The notes under the pieces: generated by a model
The model's database searches: none
Told to the model about the DNA's origin: nothing
Seen by the model: the letters and a program-made list of their open reading frames with translations, nothing else
NCBI RefSeq assembly: GCF_001570585.1
Contig: NZ_BBXF01000001.1
Location: 303,691 to 367,690 of the forward strand
DNA: 64,000 bases
Direction: 5' to 3'
Source: Herbidospora daliensis
Lineage (GTDB): Bacteria; Actinomycetota; Actinomycetes; Streptosporangiales; Streptosporangiaceae
Shown: positions 25,787 through 36,894 of the stretch, piece by piece
Layout of the letters: every line of letters starts with the position of its first letter
Position numbering within the stretch: position 1 is the first letter of the stretch
Position numbers and translations under genes: made by a program

Positions 25787-26908
25787 TCAGCCCTGGGTCA
25801 GGGGGGCCAGCTTCGGGTCGTTCGCGTACGACTCGGCGGCGTTGTCCTTCGTCACGATGACCGGCGGGAGCAGGTACGCGGGCACGACCTTCTGGCCGTT
25901 GTCGTACGAGTCCTTGTCGTTGATCGTCGGCTCGGTGCCGGCCTGGAGCGACTTGACCATCCCGATCGTCTCGGCCACCAGCTTGCGGGTGTCCTTGTTG
26001 ATCGTGGAGTACTGCTCGCCGGCCATGATCGACTTGACCGACTCGACCTCGGAGTCCTGGCCGGTCACCACGGGGATGTCCTTGCCGGCGCCCTTGACCG
26101 ACGTGATGATGGCGCGCGCCAGCGTGTCGTTCGGCGACAGGACGCCGTCGAGGTGCTTGTCGCCGTTGTACGTCGAGGTCAGCAGCGAGTCCATGCGCGA
26201 CTGGGCGTTCTCGGCCTTCCAGCCCTGGATGGCCGTCTGCTTGATGTCGGTCTGGCCCGAGCCGACGACGACGTCGCCGCTGTCGATGGCGGGCTTGAGG
26301 ACGTCCATCGCGCCGTTGAAGAACACGCCCGAGTTGTTGTCGTCGGGCGAGCCTGAGAACAGTTCGACCGTCCAGGGGCCTTCGGGCTTCTTGGCCTTCA
26401 TGCCGTCCAGGAGCGCCTGGCCCTGGAGCTGGCCGACCTTGAAGTTGTCGAAGGCGATGTAGTAGTCGACGTCGGGGGTGTTGGTGATCAGGCGGTCGTA
26501 CGCGATGACGACCGCGCCCGCCTCCTTGGCCTGCTTGACCTGGGTGGTCAGCTGCGCGGCGTCGGTGGCGCCGATGACGATGACCTTGGCGCCCTTGGTG
26601 ACCATGGCCGAGATCTGGGCCTGCTGGTCGGCGACGGTGGTGGAGGCGCCGGCGTACTGGACGTCGGAGGTGAAGCCGGCCTCCTTGAGCCCGTTGGTGA
26701 ACAGGTCACCGGCGAGCACCCAGTTCTCGGAGGTCTTCGAGGGCAGCGCCACGCCGATGAGGGCGTCGGCGGCGAAGCCCTTCGCCGGGGCGGCGCTGCC
26801 GCTGGCGCCGGCGGCGGGGGCGCCTTCCCGCTCGGAGCCGCACGCGCTCAGCGTGAGCAGCGCCACGGCGCCGATCAGCGCGACGCTCCTGGTCAGATAT
26901 TTCCGCAT
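25787..26908 (-). CDS. Sugar ABC transporter substrate-binding lipoprotein (ChvE/MmsA-system type)
   Basis: 373-aa lipoprotein, lipobox LLTLSAC, then a pentose/hexose-binding fold: ALIGVALPSKTSENWVLAGD, VIVIGATDAAQL, VIAYDRLITNTPDVDYYIAFD, GVLSPNDTLARAII, IPVVTGQDSEVESVK. These are the hallmarks of ChvE-like multiple-monosaccharide binding proteins. Last gene of a three-gene operon with the ATPase and permease, under the divergent ROK regulator. Start ATG 26908 precedes the signal peptide. Confidence 0.9.
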   Translation of the reverse strand: MRKYLTRSVALIGAVALLTLSACGSEREGAPAAGASGSAAPAKGFAADALIGVALPSKTSENWVLAGDLFTNGLKEAGFTSDVQYAGASTTVADQQAQISAMVTKGAKVIVIGATDAAQLTTQVKQAKEAGAVVIAYDRLITNTPDVDYYIAFDNFKVGQLQGQALLDGMKAKKPEGPWTVELFSGSPDDNNSGVFFNGAMDVLKPAIDSGDVVVGSGQTDIKQTAIQGWKAENAQSRMDSLLTSTYNGDKHLDGVLSPNDTLARAIITSVKGAGKDIPVVTGQDSEVESVKSIMAGEQYSTINKDTRKLVAETIGMVKSLQAGTEPTINDKDSYDNGQKVVPAYLLPPVIVTKDNAAESYANDPKLAPLTQG

Positions 26909-26975
26909 GGTGAAACGTGCCCTTCTTGGTGGTGATGTCACGAGCGGCGTGGGGAACACGCGCCCGGGGAGGTGG

Positions 26976-28264
26976 TCAGCCGGCGACCGGGGCCTTGCCG
27001 GCGTCGGAGGTAGGTGTGGCGGTGGGCGGGGGTGGATCGTCCCGGCGGAAGGGGCGCATCAGCGACCCGATGATGGAGAAGCGGCCCTGGCTCTTGTTGT
27101 AGACGTCGAAGGCGACCGCGAGCAGCAGGACCAGGCCCTTGATGATCTGGACCATGTCGGAGCCGACGCCTTCGAGCTGCAGGCCGTTGTTCAGCAGGGC
27201 CATGACCAGGCCGCCGACGATGGAGCCGCTGATGGTGCCGAGGCCGCCCGAGACGGCGGCGCCGCCGATGAAGACGGCCGCGATGGCGTCGAGCTCCCAG
27301 CTCAGGCCGTCCTGCGGGCCGGAGGCCGACGACCGCGCCACGAAGATCATCCCGGCCAGCGCGGCCAGGACGGACATGTTCATCATGACGAGGAAGTTGA
27401 CCCGCTTCAGCTTCACGCCGGACAACTCGGCGGCGCGCGAGTTGCCGCCGACCGCGTAGATGTGGCGGCCGCCGATGGTGTTGCGGGTGTAGTGGGAGTA
27501 CGCCAGCACGAGCGCGATCAGGATGATGCCGGAGATCGGCAGGCTGGTGCCGACCCGGCCGCCGGCGAAGCGCAGGGTGGCGAACACGATGACGCCGACC
27601 ATGACCGCCATGCGCAGCACCGAGATCCACATCGGCGCGACGTCGGCGTTCATCTCGCGCCGGGTCTGGCGCGACTTGAGCTCCCGCCAGATGACGCCCG
27701 CGCACGCGGCCAGGCCGAGCAGCAGCGTCAGGTTGTTGTAGCCGGTGTCCGGGCCGATCTCGGGGAGGAAGCCGGCGCCGATCGTCCGGAAGCCCTCCGA
27801 CACCGGGACGGTGTCGGCGTTGCCGATGTACTGGTTGCCGCCGCGGAACAGCAGCATGCCGGCCAGCGTCACGATGAACGCCGGCACGCCGACGTACGCG
27901 ACCCAGAAGCCCTGCCAGGCGCCGATCAGCGCGCCGACGGCCAGCCCGAGCAGGATGCCGACCGGCCACGGCAGGGAGAACTCCTGCATGGCCTTGGCGA
28001 CCACGATGCCGGTGAAGGCGGCGACCGAGCCGACCGACAGGTCGATGTGCCCGGCCACGATCACCATCAGCATGCCGATGGCCAGGATGAGGATGTAGGA
28101 GTACTGGCTGACGACGGCGATCAGGTTCCCCGAGGTCAGCGTCAGGCCGTCGGTCCAGATCTGGAACAGCAGCACGATGGCCACGAGCGTGAAGATCATG
28201 CCGAACTGGCGGGCGTTGGAGGTGGTGCCCCCGAACAGGTTCTTCTGGAGGTCTTTGATTCGGC

Positions 28265-28268
<4 letters not shown>
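26976..28268 (-). CDS. Sugar ABC transporter permease (MmsB/XylH type)
   Basis: 430-aa permease with about 10 membrane segments. [21 protein letters not shown] and [13 protein letters not shown] are signature stretches of the ribose/xylose (CUT2) family. A soluble Pro/Thr-rich tail ([15 protein letters not shown]) follows the last helix. ATG overlaps the ATPase stop as ATGA. Confidence 0.9.
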
Positions 28269-29812
<1,544 letters not shown>

Positions 29813-29853
29813 GCCCGAGTCTCCGTGGTCACAACTTGCCTCACTTGTTTCAT

Positions 29854-29908
29854 GACTTAGTTGTTAGAACTATCCGAAGGACCATAAATCCATTGGATTT
29901 ACTAAGTC
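29854..29908. promoter_or_regulatory. Operator region between the sugar ABC operon and its ROK regulator
   Basis: A perfect palindrome TAAATCCATTGGATTTA (29885-29901), bracketed by GACTTAG (29854-29860) and its inverse CTAAGTC (29902-29908). AT-rich against the GC-rich background and placed between divergent genes, as ROK repressor sites are. Binding by this ROK protein is inferred. Confidence 0.6.
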
Positions 29909-29958
29909 AACGCTCTGGTGCAGACTGTGACCCGACAGACGAGCAGGAAGGATCCTGA

Positions 29959-31197
29959 GTGCGACAGGCAGGTACGAATCTCCCCAAAGTGGGACGATAC
30001 AACCAGGCTGTGGTGCTGGACCAAATCCAGCTCGCCGATGGCATCAGCCGCGTCGAGATCGCCGAACGCACCGGGCTCACCCCGCAGACCGTCTCCGGCA
30101 TCGTCCGCCGGCTCATCGACGAGGGCATGGTGCGGGAGGACGGCGCCAGCCGCGTGCTCAACGGCGGCAAGCCGCGCACCACGCTCCGGCTCAACCCCGA
30201 CGCCCGCGCGGCGGTCGGCGTGCACTTCGATCCCGCCAAGCTGACCTGCACCGTCGTCGACCTGCTCGGCCGGCCGCTGGCCGTCCGCCGCCGTCCCGTG
30301 ACCGCGGGCACCGACCCCGCCGACGTCGTCGCCGCGATGGCCGCGCTCGTCGACGAGGTGCTCGCCGAGTCGCAGGTCCCTCCTGGACGCGTCCTCGGCG
30401 TCGGCCTGGCCGCGCCCGGCCCGCTCGACCAGAACCGCGGCCTCATCGTGGCCCCGCCCCAGCTCGCGAACTGGACCCGGGTCCCCGTGCAGCGCATGCT
30501 CGCCGAGGCCACCGGGCTGCCGGTGACGCTCGACAACGACGCCACCGCCGCCGCCGTGGCCGAACGCTGGTCGGGCGCGGGCAAGGGGGTGGCCCACTTC
30601 GCCTATCTCTACTTCGGCACCGGCATCGGCGGCGGGCTCATCCTCAACCACCAGGTCTACCGGGGCGGTTCGCTGAACGCCGGGGAGTTCGGCCACTCCA
30701 CCGTGCTCGCCGACGGCCCCGAGTGCTACTGCGGCAACCACGGCTGCCTCGAACGCCTGGTCAACCCGTCGGCGCTGGTCGCCCAGACGCACGGGAGGCT
30801 CGCCACCGGCCGGACCGGTGTGCTCGCCGACCGGTTCCGCCTCGACCCGTCCTCCGTCGACCACGCCGCGATCCTGCGCGCGGCGGCCGACGGCGACCCG
30901 CTCGCCGTCGAGGTCATCGACGAGGCCGCCGGGCACGTCGCCTCGGTCGCCGTCAGCGTCGCCAACTTCGTCGACGTCGACCTGATCGTCCTGGGCGGTC
31001 ACGGCATCGAGCACGTCGAAGACCGGTTCGCGGCGGCGGTCGCCGCCGCGCTGGCGACGCGGCCGCTGTCACGGCACATCCGGGTCGTCGAGGTCGCCGC
31101 CTCTCCCCTGGGCGCCGACGCCGCCGTGGTGGGCGCGGCGACGCTGGTCCTGCACACGACGTACTCGCCCCAGTTGTCGGCGTTCCTGTCCCACTGA
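29959..31197 (+). CDS. ROK-family transcriptional regulator
   Basis: 412-aa repressor/kinase-fold protein. N-terminal winged HTH (RVEIAERTGLTPQTVSGIVRRLIDEG), then a ROK sugar-kinase-like domain with LDNDATAAAVAERW, GTGIGGGLILN and the zinc site ECYCGNHGCLE. Likely senses the sugar imported by the divergent ABC operon. GTG start preceded by AGGAAGG. Confidence 0.9.
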   Translation: MRQAGTNLPKVGRYNQAVVLDQIQLADGISRVEIAERTGLTPQTVSGIVRRLIDEGMVREDGASRVLNGGKPRTTLRLNPDARAAVGVHFDPAKLTCTVVDLLGRPLAVRRRPVTAGTDPADVVAAMAALVDEVLAESQVPPGRVLGVGLAAPGPLDQNRGLIVAPPQLANWTRVPVQRMLAEATGLPVTLDNDATAAAVAERWSGAGKGVAHFAYLYFGTGIGGGLILNHQVYRGGSLNAGEFGHSTVLADGPECYCGNHGCLERLVNPSALVAQTHGRLATGRTGVLADRFRLDPSSVDHAAILRAAADGDPLAVEVIDEAAGHVASVAVSVANFVDVDLIVLGGHGIEHVEDRFAAAVAAALATRPLSRHIRVVEVAASPLGADAAVVGAATLVLHTTYSPQLSAFLSH

Positions 31198-31264
31198 GCT
31201 GGGATTGTTCCCGTTTTGTTATCGTTGATCACGGGGGATCACGGTCGGAGAGCGGGGGCTCGGC

Positions 31265-32062
31265 ATGGGCGCGTCCGGGGGTGCGCACGAGGCGTTCCGC
31301 GGGTGGGTGCGGAACCTGCTCGCGCACGTCGGCGGGTCGGGTGAAGCCCGGCGGTCCCGGGAGATCTACCAGACCTCGACCATGAGCGCCCTCCTCGACG
31401 GGGTCTACGAGGGGGACGTGACGGTCGGCGAGCTGCTCGAACACGGCGACTTCGGCCTCGGGACCTTCAACCGGCTCGATGGCGAGATGCTGATCCTCGA
31501 CGGCGTCTGCCACCACCTGCGCGCCGACGGCAGCGCCCACGTCGCGGGCCGCGACGAGAAGACGCCGTTCGCGGTGGTCACCCGCTTCACCCCCGACGTC
31601 ACCATCCCGGTCACCTCGCCCGCCGGCCACGACGCCGTCACCGCAATCATCGACGAGGCCGCCGGGAGCCCCAACGTCGTCTGCGCCATCAGGGTCACCG
31701 GGACGTTCGGCCAGGTCCACACCCGGACCGTGATGGAGCAGTCGCCGCCGTTCCCGCCGCTGACCGAGGCGACCAAGGGGCAGCGGGAGACCAGGTTCAC
31801 CGGCGTCACGGGCACGCTGGCCGGTTACCGCACCCCCGACTTCGAGCAGGGCATCTCGGTGGCCGGCTACCACCTGCACTTCGTCGACGAGAGCCGCCGG
31901 CACGGCGGGCACTCCCTCGGTTTCCAGCTGGATCACGGGACGATCGAGGTCGGAATCCGGTCGGAGATCCATCTCAGCCTCCCCCGCACCCCGCAGTTCC
32001 TCGACTCGAACCTGACCGGCGGCGACATCGCCGCCCAGATCCGCCGGACCGAAGGCGGCTGA
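31265..32062 (+). CDS. alsD: Alpha-acetolactate decarboxylase
   Basis: 265-aa zinc enzyme converting 2-acetolactate to acetoin. [35 protein letters not shown] and the metal-binding [16 protein letters not shown] (His-x-His...His) are diagnostic; the C-terminal half ends with the [11 protein letters not shown] segment. Followed 17 nt later by the acetolactate synthase gene, giving a compact acetoin module. Confidence 0.92.
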   Translation: MGASGGAHEAFRGWVRNLLAHVGGSGEARRSREIYQTSTMSALLDGVYEGDVTVGELLEHGDFGLGTFNRLDGEMLILDGVCHHLRADGSAHVAGRDEKTPFAVVTRFTPDVTIPVTSPAGHDAVTAIIDEAAGSPNVVCAIRVTGTFGQVHTRTVMEQSPPFPPLTEATKGQRETRFTGVTGTLAGYRTPDFEQGISVAGYHLHFVDESRRHGGHSLGFQLDHGTIEVGIRSEIHLSLPRTPQFLDSNLTGGDIAAQIRRTEGG

Positions 32063-32079
32063 CGCGAGGAGTGACGACC

Positions 32080-33771
32080 ATGGGCCACGACGACGGACCG
32101 GCGCGCTCGGCGCAGCGCGCGGTGGAGACTCTGGCGGCGTTCGGCGTGCGCTACGTGTTCGGCGTACCGGGAGCGAAGATCGACGAACTGTACGACGCCC
32201 TCGTCGACGGCGGCCCCCAGCTCGTGGTGTGCCGCCACGAGCAGAACGCCGCGCTGATGGCGGCGGCGGTCGGGCGGCTGACCGGGGTGCCGGGCTGCGC
32301 CCTGGTCACCTCGGGGCCGGGCACCACCAACCTGGTCACCGGCCTGCTCACCGCCAACACCGAGCAGTTCCCGATGCTGGCCCTGTGCGGCGCGGTCGCC
32401 CGGCGCGACCGGCTCAAACGCACCCACCAGACGATGGACGCCGCCGCCGCGCTCAAGCCGGTCACCAAGTGGGTGGGCGAGGTCGACGACCCCGACGACG
32501 TCGCCGAGGCCCTCGCGAACGCCCTGCGCGCCGCGACGACCGAGCCGCGCGGCGCGGCCGCGGTGATCCTGCCCATGGACGTCGCCGCCGCGCCGACCGG
32601 CGCGCGCATCACCCGGGCGCTGCCGGTGCCCCCGATGGGCCCCGCGCCCAGCGAGCGGATCAGGCGGGCGGCGGAGCTGATCCGCGACGCGGAGCGCCCG
32701 GTGATCCTGGCGGGCCTGCGGTCGGCCGACCCCGACGCCTGCGCCGCCCTGCGTGAGCTGATCGCGGGCACCGACCTGCCGGTGGTGGAGACCTTCCAGG
32801 CGGCCGGGGTGGTCTCCCGGAAGCTGGAGGACCACTTCATCGGCCGGGTCGGGCTGTTCCGCAACCAGCCGGGAGACGTCCTCATCGCGCACGCCGACCT
32901 GCTCGTCACGGTCGGCTTCGACGCGGTCGAGTACGACCCTGGCCTGTGGAACCTCGACCCGTCGCGCCCGATCGTGCACGTCGACTCGGTGAACGCCGAC
33001 ATCGACGACGCCTACCAGCCGGTGATCGAGCTGCGCGGCGACATCGCCGCCACCCTCACCGAGCTGGCCCGGCCGCTGGCCGGGTTGCGGCTGAGCGAGA
33101 AGGACAACGCCGCCGTCGCCGAACAGCGCCGCGAACTGGCCCGGATCGACGAACGGGCGCTGGCCGCCCCGGCCACCGACCTCGGCCTGAACCCGGCGGC
33201 CGTCATCCTCAAGATCAGGGAACTGGTCGACGACGACGCCACGGTCGTGGCCGACATCGGGTCGAACTACATCTACACCGCCCGGCACTTCCGCAGCTAC
33301 GAGCCCCGGCACCTGCTGTTCTCCAACGGCCAGCAGACGCTCGGGGTGGCCCTCCCCTGGGCCATGGTCGCCGCCATGCTGCGCCCGGCCACCCAGGTCG
33401 TCTCGATCTCCGGCGACGGCGGCTTCCTGTTCACCGCCCAGGAACTCGAGACGGCCACCCGCCTGGGCCTGCGGCTGACCCACGTGATCCTGCGCGACAA
33501 CACCTACGACATGGTCGCCTTCCAGGAGAAGCTGAAATACGGCCGGACCTCCGGGGTCCGGCTCGGCGACTACGACATCGTCCAGTACGCCGGGGCCTTC
33601 GGCGCCCACGGGATCAGGGTCGCCACGATGGAGGAGTTCGAGACCGAACTCCGGCAGGCCCTGAGCCGCGAGACGCTCACCATGCCCGGCGTGACGATCA
33701 TCGACGTGACCGTCGACTACAGCCACAACACCGACCTGTTCGCCGAGCTGCACGACGGCGTGCTCGCCTGA
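32080..33771 (+). CDS. alsS: Catabolic acetolactate synthase
   Basis: 563-aa ThDP enzyme condensing two pyruvates to acetolactate. N-terminal [15 protein letters not shown] with the catalytic Glu in [31 protein letters not shown], and the ThDP site [16 protein letters not shown]...LRDNTYDMV. It lacks the FAD-domain features and small subunit of anabolic IlvB, and the linkage to alsD supports the acetoin role. ATG 32080 has AGGAG 7 nt upstream; the GTG at 32071 is too close to it. Confidence 0.9.
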   Translation: MGHDDGPARSAQRAVETLAAFGVRYVFGVPGAKIDELYDALVDGGPQLVVCRHEQNAALMAAAVGRLTGVPGCALVTSGPGTTNLVTGLLTANTEQFPMLALCGAVARRDRLKRTHQTMDAAAALKPVTKWVGEVDDPDDVAEALANALRAATTEPRGAAAVILPMDVAAAPTGARITRALPVPPMGPAPSERIRRAAELIRDAERPVILAGLRSADPDACAALRELIAGTDLPVVETFQAAGVVSRKLEDHFIGRVGLFRNQPGDVLIAHADLLVTVGFDAVEYDPGLWNLDPSRPIVHVDSVNADIDDAYQPVIELRGDIAATLTELARPLAGLRLSEKDNAAVAEQRRELARIDERALAAPATDLGLNPAAVILKIRELVDDDATVVADIGSNYIYTARHFRSYEPRHLLFSNGQQTLGVALPWAMVAAMLRPATQVVSISGDGGFLFTAQELETATRLGLRLTHVILRDNTYDMVAFQEKLKYGRTSGVRLGDYDIVQYAGAFGAHGIRVATMEEFETELRQALSRETLTMPGVTIIDVTVDYSHNTDLFAELHDGVLA

Positions 33772-33778
33772 CGGCCGC

Positions 33779-34222
33779 TCAGGCGTCCGCGACGAACCGG
33801 GCGAGCAGGGTCACCAGCGTGGCCAGGTCGTCGTCGGGCCAGTCGCGGGTGCGGGCGGAGAACTCCCGGCCGCGCTCGTCGAGAGTGGCCGCGACGCGGC
33901 GGCGGCCCTCCTCGGTCAGCGCGACGATGACGCTGCGGCCGTCGTCGGGCGCGCGGGAGGCGTCGAGCAGCGCCAGGGAGCGCATCCGGCCGATCAGGGT
34001 GCTGGTGGAGCTGCGGTCCATGCCGACGGCCTCGGCGACGGCGCTCGGCCTGGCCGGGCCGAAGGCGTAGAGCCAGCGGGCGATGTGGAACGCGGCCGGT
34101 TGCAGCCCTTCGTGGAAGTGCGCGGCGCTGCGCTCGCTCAGCGCCCGGCTCGCGCTCAGCAGCGCGTTGATCTGCTCGCCCAGCGCCAGTTCGAGCGCAG
34201 CCCGGTCGGAGTTGGTTTGCAC
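33779..34222 (-). CDS. MarR-family transcriptional regulator
   Basis: 147-aa regulator with a winged HTH (RPSAVAEAVGMDRSSTSTLIGRMRSL) and wing (DASRAPDDGRSVIVALTEEGR), flanked by helices for dimerisation. Start at GTG 34222; an upstream in-frame ATG (34255) would run through the operator. Divergent from the SDR gene, so it probably controls that gene and itself. Confidence 0.85.
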   Translation of the reverse strand: MQTNSDRAALELALGEQINALLSASRALSERSAAHFHEGLQPAAFHIARWLYAFGPARPSAVAEAVGMDRSSTSTLIGRMRSLALLDASRAPDDGRSVIVALTEEGRRRVAATLDERGREFSARTRDWPDDDLATLVTLLARFVADA

Positions 34223-34264
34223 ATGCAAATCATATCGCCCTAAAGTGATGGGCATATGCAAACC
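34214..34264. promoter_or_regulatory. MarR operator candidates
   Basis: TTTGCA-CA-TGCAAA (34216-34229) overlaps the MarR start, and a wider inverted repeat GGTTTGCA (34214-34221) / TGCAAACC (34257-34264) spans both start codons. Only 33 bp separate the two genes, so one dimer site could repress both. Confidence 0.5.
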
Positions 34265-35128
34265 ATCGTCATCACCGGCGCCACCGGCGGCCTGGGCCGC
34301 CTGGCCGCGCTCACCCTGGCCCGCCGGGGCGCCCACGTCGTGATCACCGCCCGCGATCCCCGCAAGGCCGAGGAACTGCGCGCCGAGGCGGGGGTCGAGG
34401 TCGTCCTGGGCGACCTGTCCCGGCTCGCCGACGTGCGCCGGATCGCCCGCGAGATCACCGGCCGCCACGAGCGCGTCGACGTGCTCGTCAACAACGCCGG
34501 GCTGCACGCCTTCACCCCGCGCGCCACCGCCGACGGCCTGCCCGAGATGGTCGCGGTCAACTACCTGGCCCCCTGGCTGCTGACCCGCGAACTGCTGCCC
34601 GCGCTGCGCCGAGCCCCGGCCGCGCGGGTCGTGAACGTCGCCTCGCAGGCCGCCCGCCACCACGGTGCGCTGCGCCTGCCGGACGACCTGACGGAGATCG
34701 TCCCGTTCACCGCACGCGGGTCGTCGGCCCACTACGGGCGGAGCAAGCTGCTCGGCATCATGTTCACCCTCGAACTCGCCCGCCGGCTGGCCGGCACCAC
34801 CGTCACCGCGAACTGCCTGAATCCCGGCTTCAACACCACCGGCCTCGGCCGCGAACTCCGCTTCGCCGTCCCGCTGGAGAGGCTGCTCACCCGGTGGTCG
34901 ATCGGCGACCCGGCGCGTGGCGCGGCCCTGATCACCACCCTCGCCGCCGACCCCGCCTTCGCCGGGCGGTCGGGCGGCTACTACTCGGTCCCGGGGGCCC
35001 GCGCGATCACGCCACCGGCCCCTGCGGGCGACCCCGAACCGGCGGCCCGGTTGTGGCGGGAGACCGAGCGCGTCGTCGACGGATATTCCGGCCGGGAAGG
35101 GGCAGAGACCGGCTCACCGGCCCGCTGA
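34256..35128 (+). CDS. Short-chain dehydrogenase/reductase
   Basis: 290-aa SDR: cofactor motif GATGGLGRLAALTLARRG, NNAGLH, active-site Ser (VASQAARHHG) and YxxxK in HYGRSKLLG. Resembles retinol-dehydrogenase/WW-oxidoreductase-like SDRs. Substrate unknown; probably regulated by the divergent MarR protein. Confidence 0.85.
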   Translation: MQTIVITGATGGLGRLAALTLARRGAHVVITARDPRKAEELRAEAGVEVVLGDLSRLADVRRIAREITGRHERVDVLVNNAGLHAFTPRATADGLPEMVAVNYLAPWLLTRELLPALRRAPAARVVNVASQAARHHGALRLPDDLTEIVPFTARGSSAHYGRSKLLGIMFTLELARRLAGTTVTANCLNPGFNTTGLGRELRFAVPLERLLTRWSIGDPARGAALITTLAADPAFAGRSGGYYSVPGARAITPPAPAGDPEPAARLWRETERVVDGYSGREGAETGSPAR

Positions 35129-35141
35129 CAGGAGAACGCCC

Positions 35142-35573
35142 GTGGACGAGAGCCCGAGGGAACCCGGCCGATTCCGCCGTCGCGAAGAGGGCATCCGCCT
35201 GAGACTGCGCTCCGTGTCCGCGCCCGACCTGGCCGTGCGTTTCGCGCTCAGCGCGGCGATCTTCGTGGTCGCGGGCCTGGTCGCCGACCGCTGGGGTCCG
35301 GTGGTCGGCGGCGTCTCCCTGGCCGTGCCCGCCGCGCTGGCGGCCACGCTGGCGCTGATCGCGACCAAGGAGCAGCGCGGCCGGCCGGTCGCCCACGACG
35401 CCAAGGGCATGGTGCTCGGCGCGGCGGGCCTCATCGGGTTCGCCGGGTGCGTGTGGGGGCTGGCGGTGACGGTGCCCGCGTGGCTCGCCCTGGTGATCGC
35501 CACGGCGATCTGGATCGTCATCGCCGACATCCTCTACCTGGTGTTCGGCCGCCCGGTTCCGTCCACGACCTGA
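35142..35573 (+). CDS. DUF3147-like membrane protein
   Basis: 143-aa protein with a basic cytoplasmic N-terminus (RRREEGIRLRLRSVS) and four membrane segments (LSAAIFVVAGLVADRW, VPAALAATLALIATKE, GAAGLIGFAGCVWGLAV, LVIATAIWIVIADILYLVFG). Pattern fits the DUF3147 family. GTG start, 13 nt after the SDR, probably in the same transcript. Function unknown. Confidence 0.65.
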   Translation: MDESPREPGRFRRREEGIRLRLRSVSAPDLAVRFALSAAIFVVAGLVADRWGPVVGGVSLAVPAALAATLALIATKEQRGRPVAHDAKGMVLGAAGLIGFAGCVWGLAVTVPAWLALVIATAIWIVIADILYLVFGRPVPSTT

Positions 35574-35580
35574 AGGGCGG

Positions 35581-35694
35581 TCAGCCACGCCGGCGTCGCC
35601 GGCCGGAGGTCGGCCACAGGGCCGCGTTGGTGATGATCCCGCAGATCACGACCAGCACGCCCAGGAGGACCTCGAGAATCAGGGTGTCCGGCAT
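35581..35694 (-). CDS. 37-aa single-span membrane peptide
   Basis: MPDTLILEVLLGVLVVICGI followed by ITNAALWPTSG and an RRRRRG tail: one membrane helix with a strongly basic C-terminus. The start has a clear GGAGGGATCAAC before the ATG. Convergent with the DUF3147 gene. Small proteins of this kind may modulate a membrane partner; none can be named. Confidence 0.6.
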   Translation of the reverse strand: MPDTLILEVLLGVLVVICGIITNAALWPTSGRRRRRG

Positions 35695-35763
35695 GTTGAT
35701 CCCTCCTCGACCTCGTCGGGGGTTCCTTTCACTATTCCCGCACGTCACAGACCTGGTCAAATG

Positions 35764-35885
35764 CCTTAAGGTGGACGGACGGGGGGAGTACTTCCCAAGC
35801 GCCGATCCGGTCAGTACGGACGTGACCGAACGTTCCCGGATGGCCGCCCACGCCACGGGCGAAGGAGACCTCGAACAGCCGAGCT
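35764..35885 (+). ncRNA. Probable yybP-ykoY (manganese) riboswitch
   Basis: The leader of terC contains GGGGGGAGTA (35781-35790), matching the conserved GGGGAGUA of yybP-ykoY RNAs, a hairpin GGTCA...TGACC (35809-35827) and the 3' element GCGAAGGAGACCTC, comparable to GCAAGACCTT. AGGT at 35769-35772 can pair with ACCT at 35868-35871 as the closing stem. yybP-ykoY RNAs sense Mn2+ and very often precede terC-family genes. Confidence 0.6.
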
Positions 35886-35904
35886 TGTTCGAGGAGGGGT
35901 TGTT

Positions 35905-36894
35905 CTGGAGACGATCGGTTCCCCGGTCCTGTGGGCGATCACCGTGGCCGCACTGGCCCTGCTGCTGACCGTCGACTTCATCCTGACCCACCGCCCGCAC
36001 CACGTGCGGATGCGCGAGGCGGTGGGCTGGTCGATCTTCTACCTGGCGCTGCCGCTGGTCTTCGGCGTGTGGGTGTGGGTGGCCCACGGGTCGGGCGTGG
36101 CGGTGGAGTTCTACACCGGCTACATGGTCGAGAAGTCCCTGTCGGTCGACAACCTGTTCGTGTTCATGCTGCTGCTGTCGTCGTTCGCGGTGCCCGACGC
36201 GCTGGCCCAGCGGGTCCTGCTGCTCGGCATCATCGGGGCGCTGGCGCTGCGCGCGGTGTTCATCGCCCTGGGGGCGGCCGTCCTGCAGAGCGGCACGTGG
36301 GCGTTCCTGCTGTTCGGCGCGGTGCTGATCGCCGCCGCCGGGAAGATCGTCAAGGACTCCATGGCCGGGCACGGGCAGGAGGTCGACATCTCCTCCATGC
36401 GGACCGTCCGGCTGCTGCGCCGCGTCATGCCCGTCACCGACGACTACCGGGGCTCCCACCTGGTCGTCCGCGAGGGCGGGCGGCGGGCCCTGACCCCGCT
36501 GGCGCTGGCGGTCGTGGCCGTCTTCGCCACCGACATCGTGTTCGCGGTCGACTCGGTGCCCGCCGTCTACGGCGTGACCCAGGACCCGTTCCTCGTCTTC
36601 GCCACCAACGCCTTCGCCCTGCTGGGCCTGCGCGCGCTCTATTTCGTGCTCATGGACGTCCTGACGAGGCTCCGGCACCTGAACCACGGCCTCGGCGCGA
36701 TCCTGGCGTTCATCGGGATCAAGCTCATCCTGCACTGGGCCCACGGCATCTGGACGTGGGTGCCGGAGATCCCCACCCTGCTGTCGCTGGGGGTCATCAT
36801 CGCGATCCTGGCCACGGTCACGATCACCAGCGTCGCCGCCAACCGCCGCGACGCCGAGCCCGCCGAACCGCCCGGGCAGCCGGTCAGGCGCTAA
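35905..36894 (+). CDS. TerC-family integral membrane protein
   Basis: ~329-aa membrane protein with 8-9 segments. TerC signatures: YMVEKSLSVDNLFVFMLLLSS and VFATDIVFAVDSVPAVYG, with conserved acidic residues inside membrane helices, linked to Mn2+ export. The frame extends upstream of GTG 35944, and the first helix needs that sequence. AGGAGG lies exactly 7 nt before a CTG at 35905, giving a natural N-terminus ETIGSPVLWAITVAAL, so CTG is the likely start. Confidence 0.85.
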   Translation: METIGSPVLWAITVAALALLLTVDFILTHRPHHVRMREAVGWSIFYLALPLVFGVWVWVAHGSGVAVEFYTGYMVEKSLSVDNLFVFMLLLSSFAVPDALAQRVLLLGIIGALALRAVFIALGAAVLQSGTWAFLLFGAVLIAAAGKIVKDSMAGHGQEVDISSMRTVRLLRRVMPVTDDYRGSHLVVREGGRRALTPLALAVVAVFATDIVFAVDSVPAVYGVTQDPFLVFATNAFALLGLRALYFVLMDVLTRLRHLNHGLGAILAFIGIKLILHWAHGIWTWVPEIPTLLSLGVIIAILATVTITSVAANRRDAEPAEPPGQPVRR

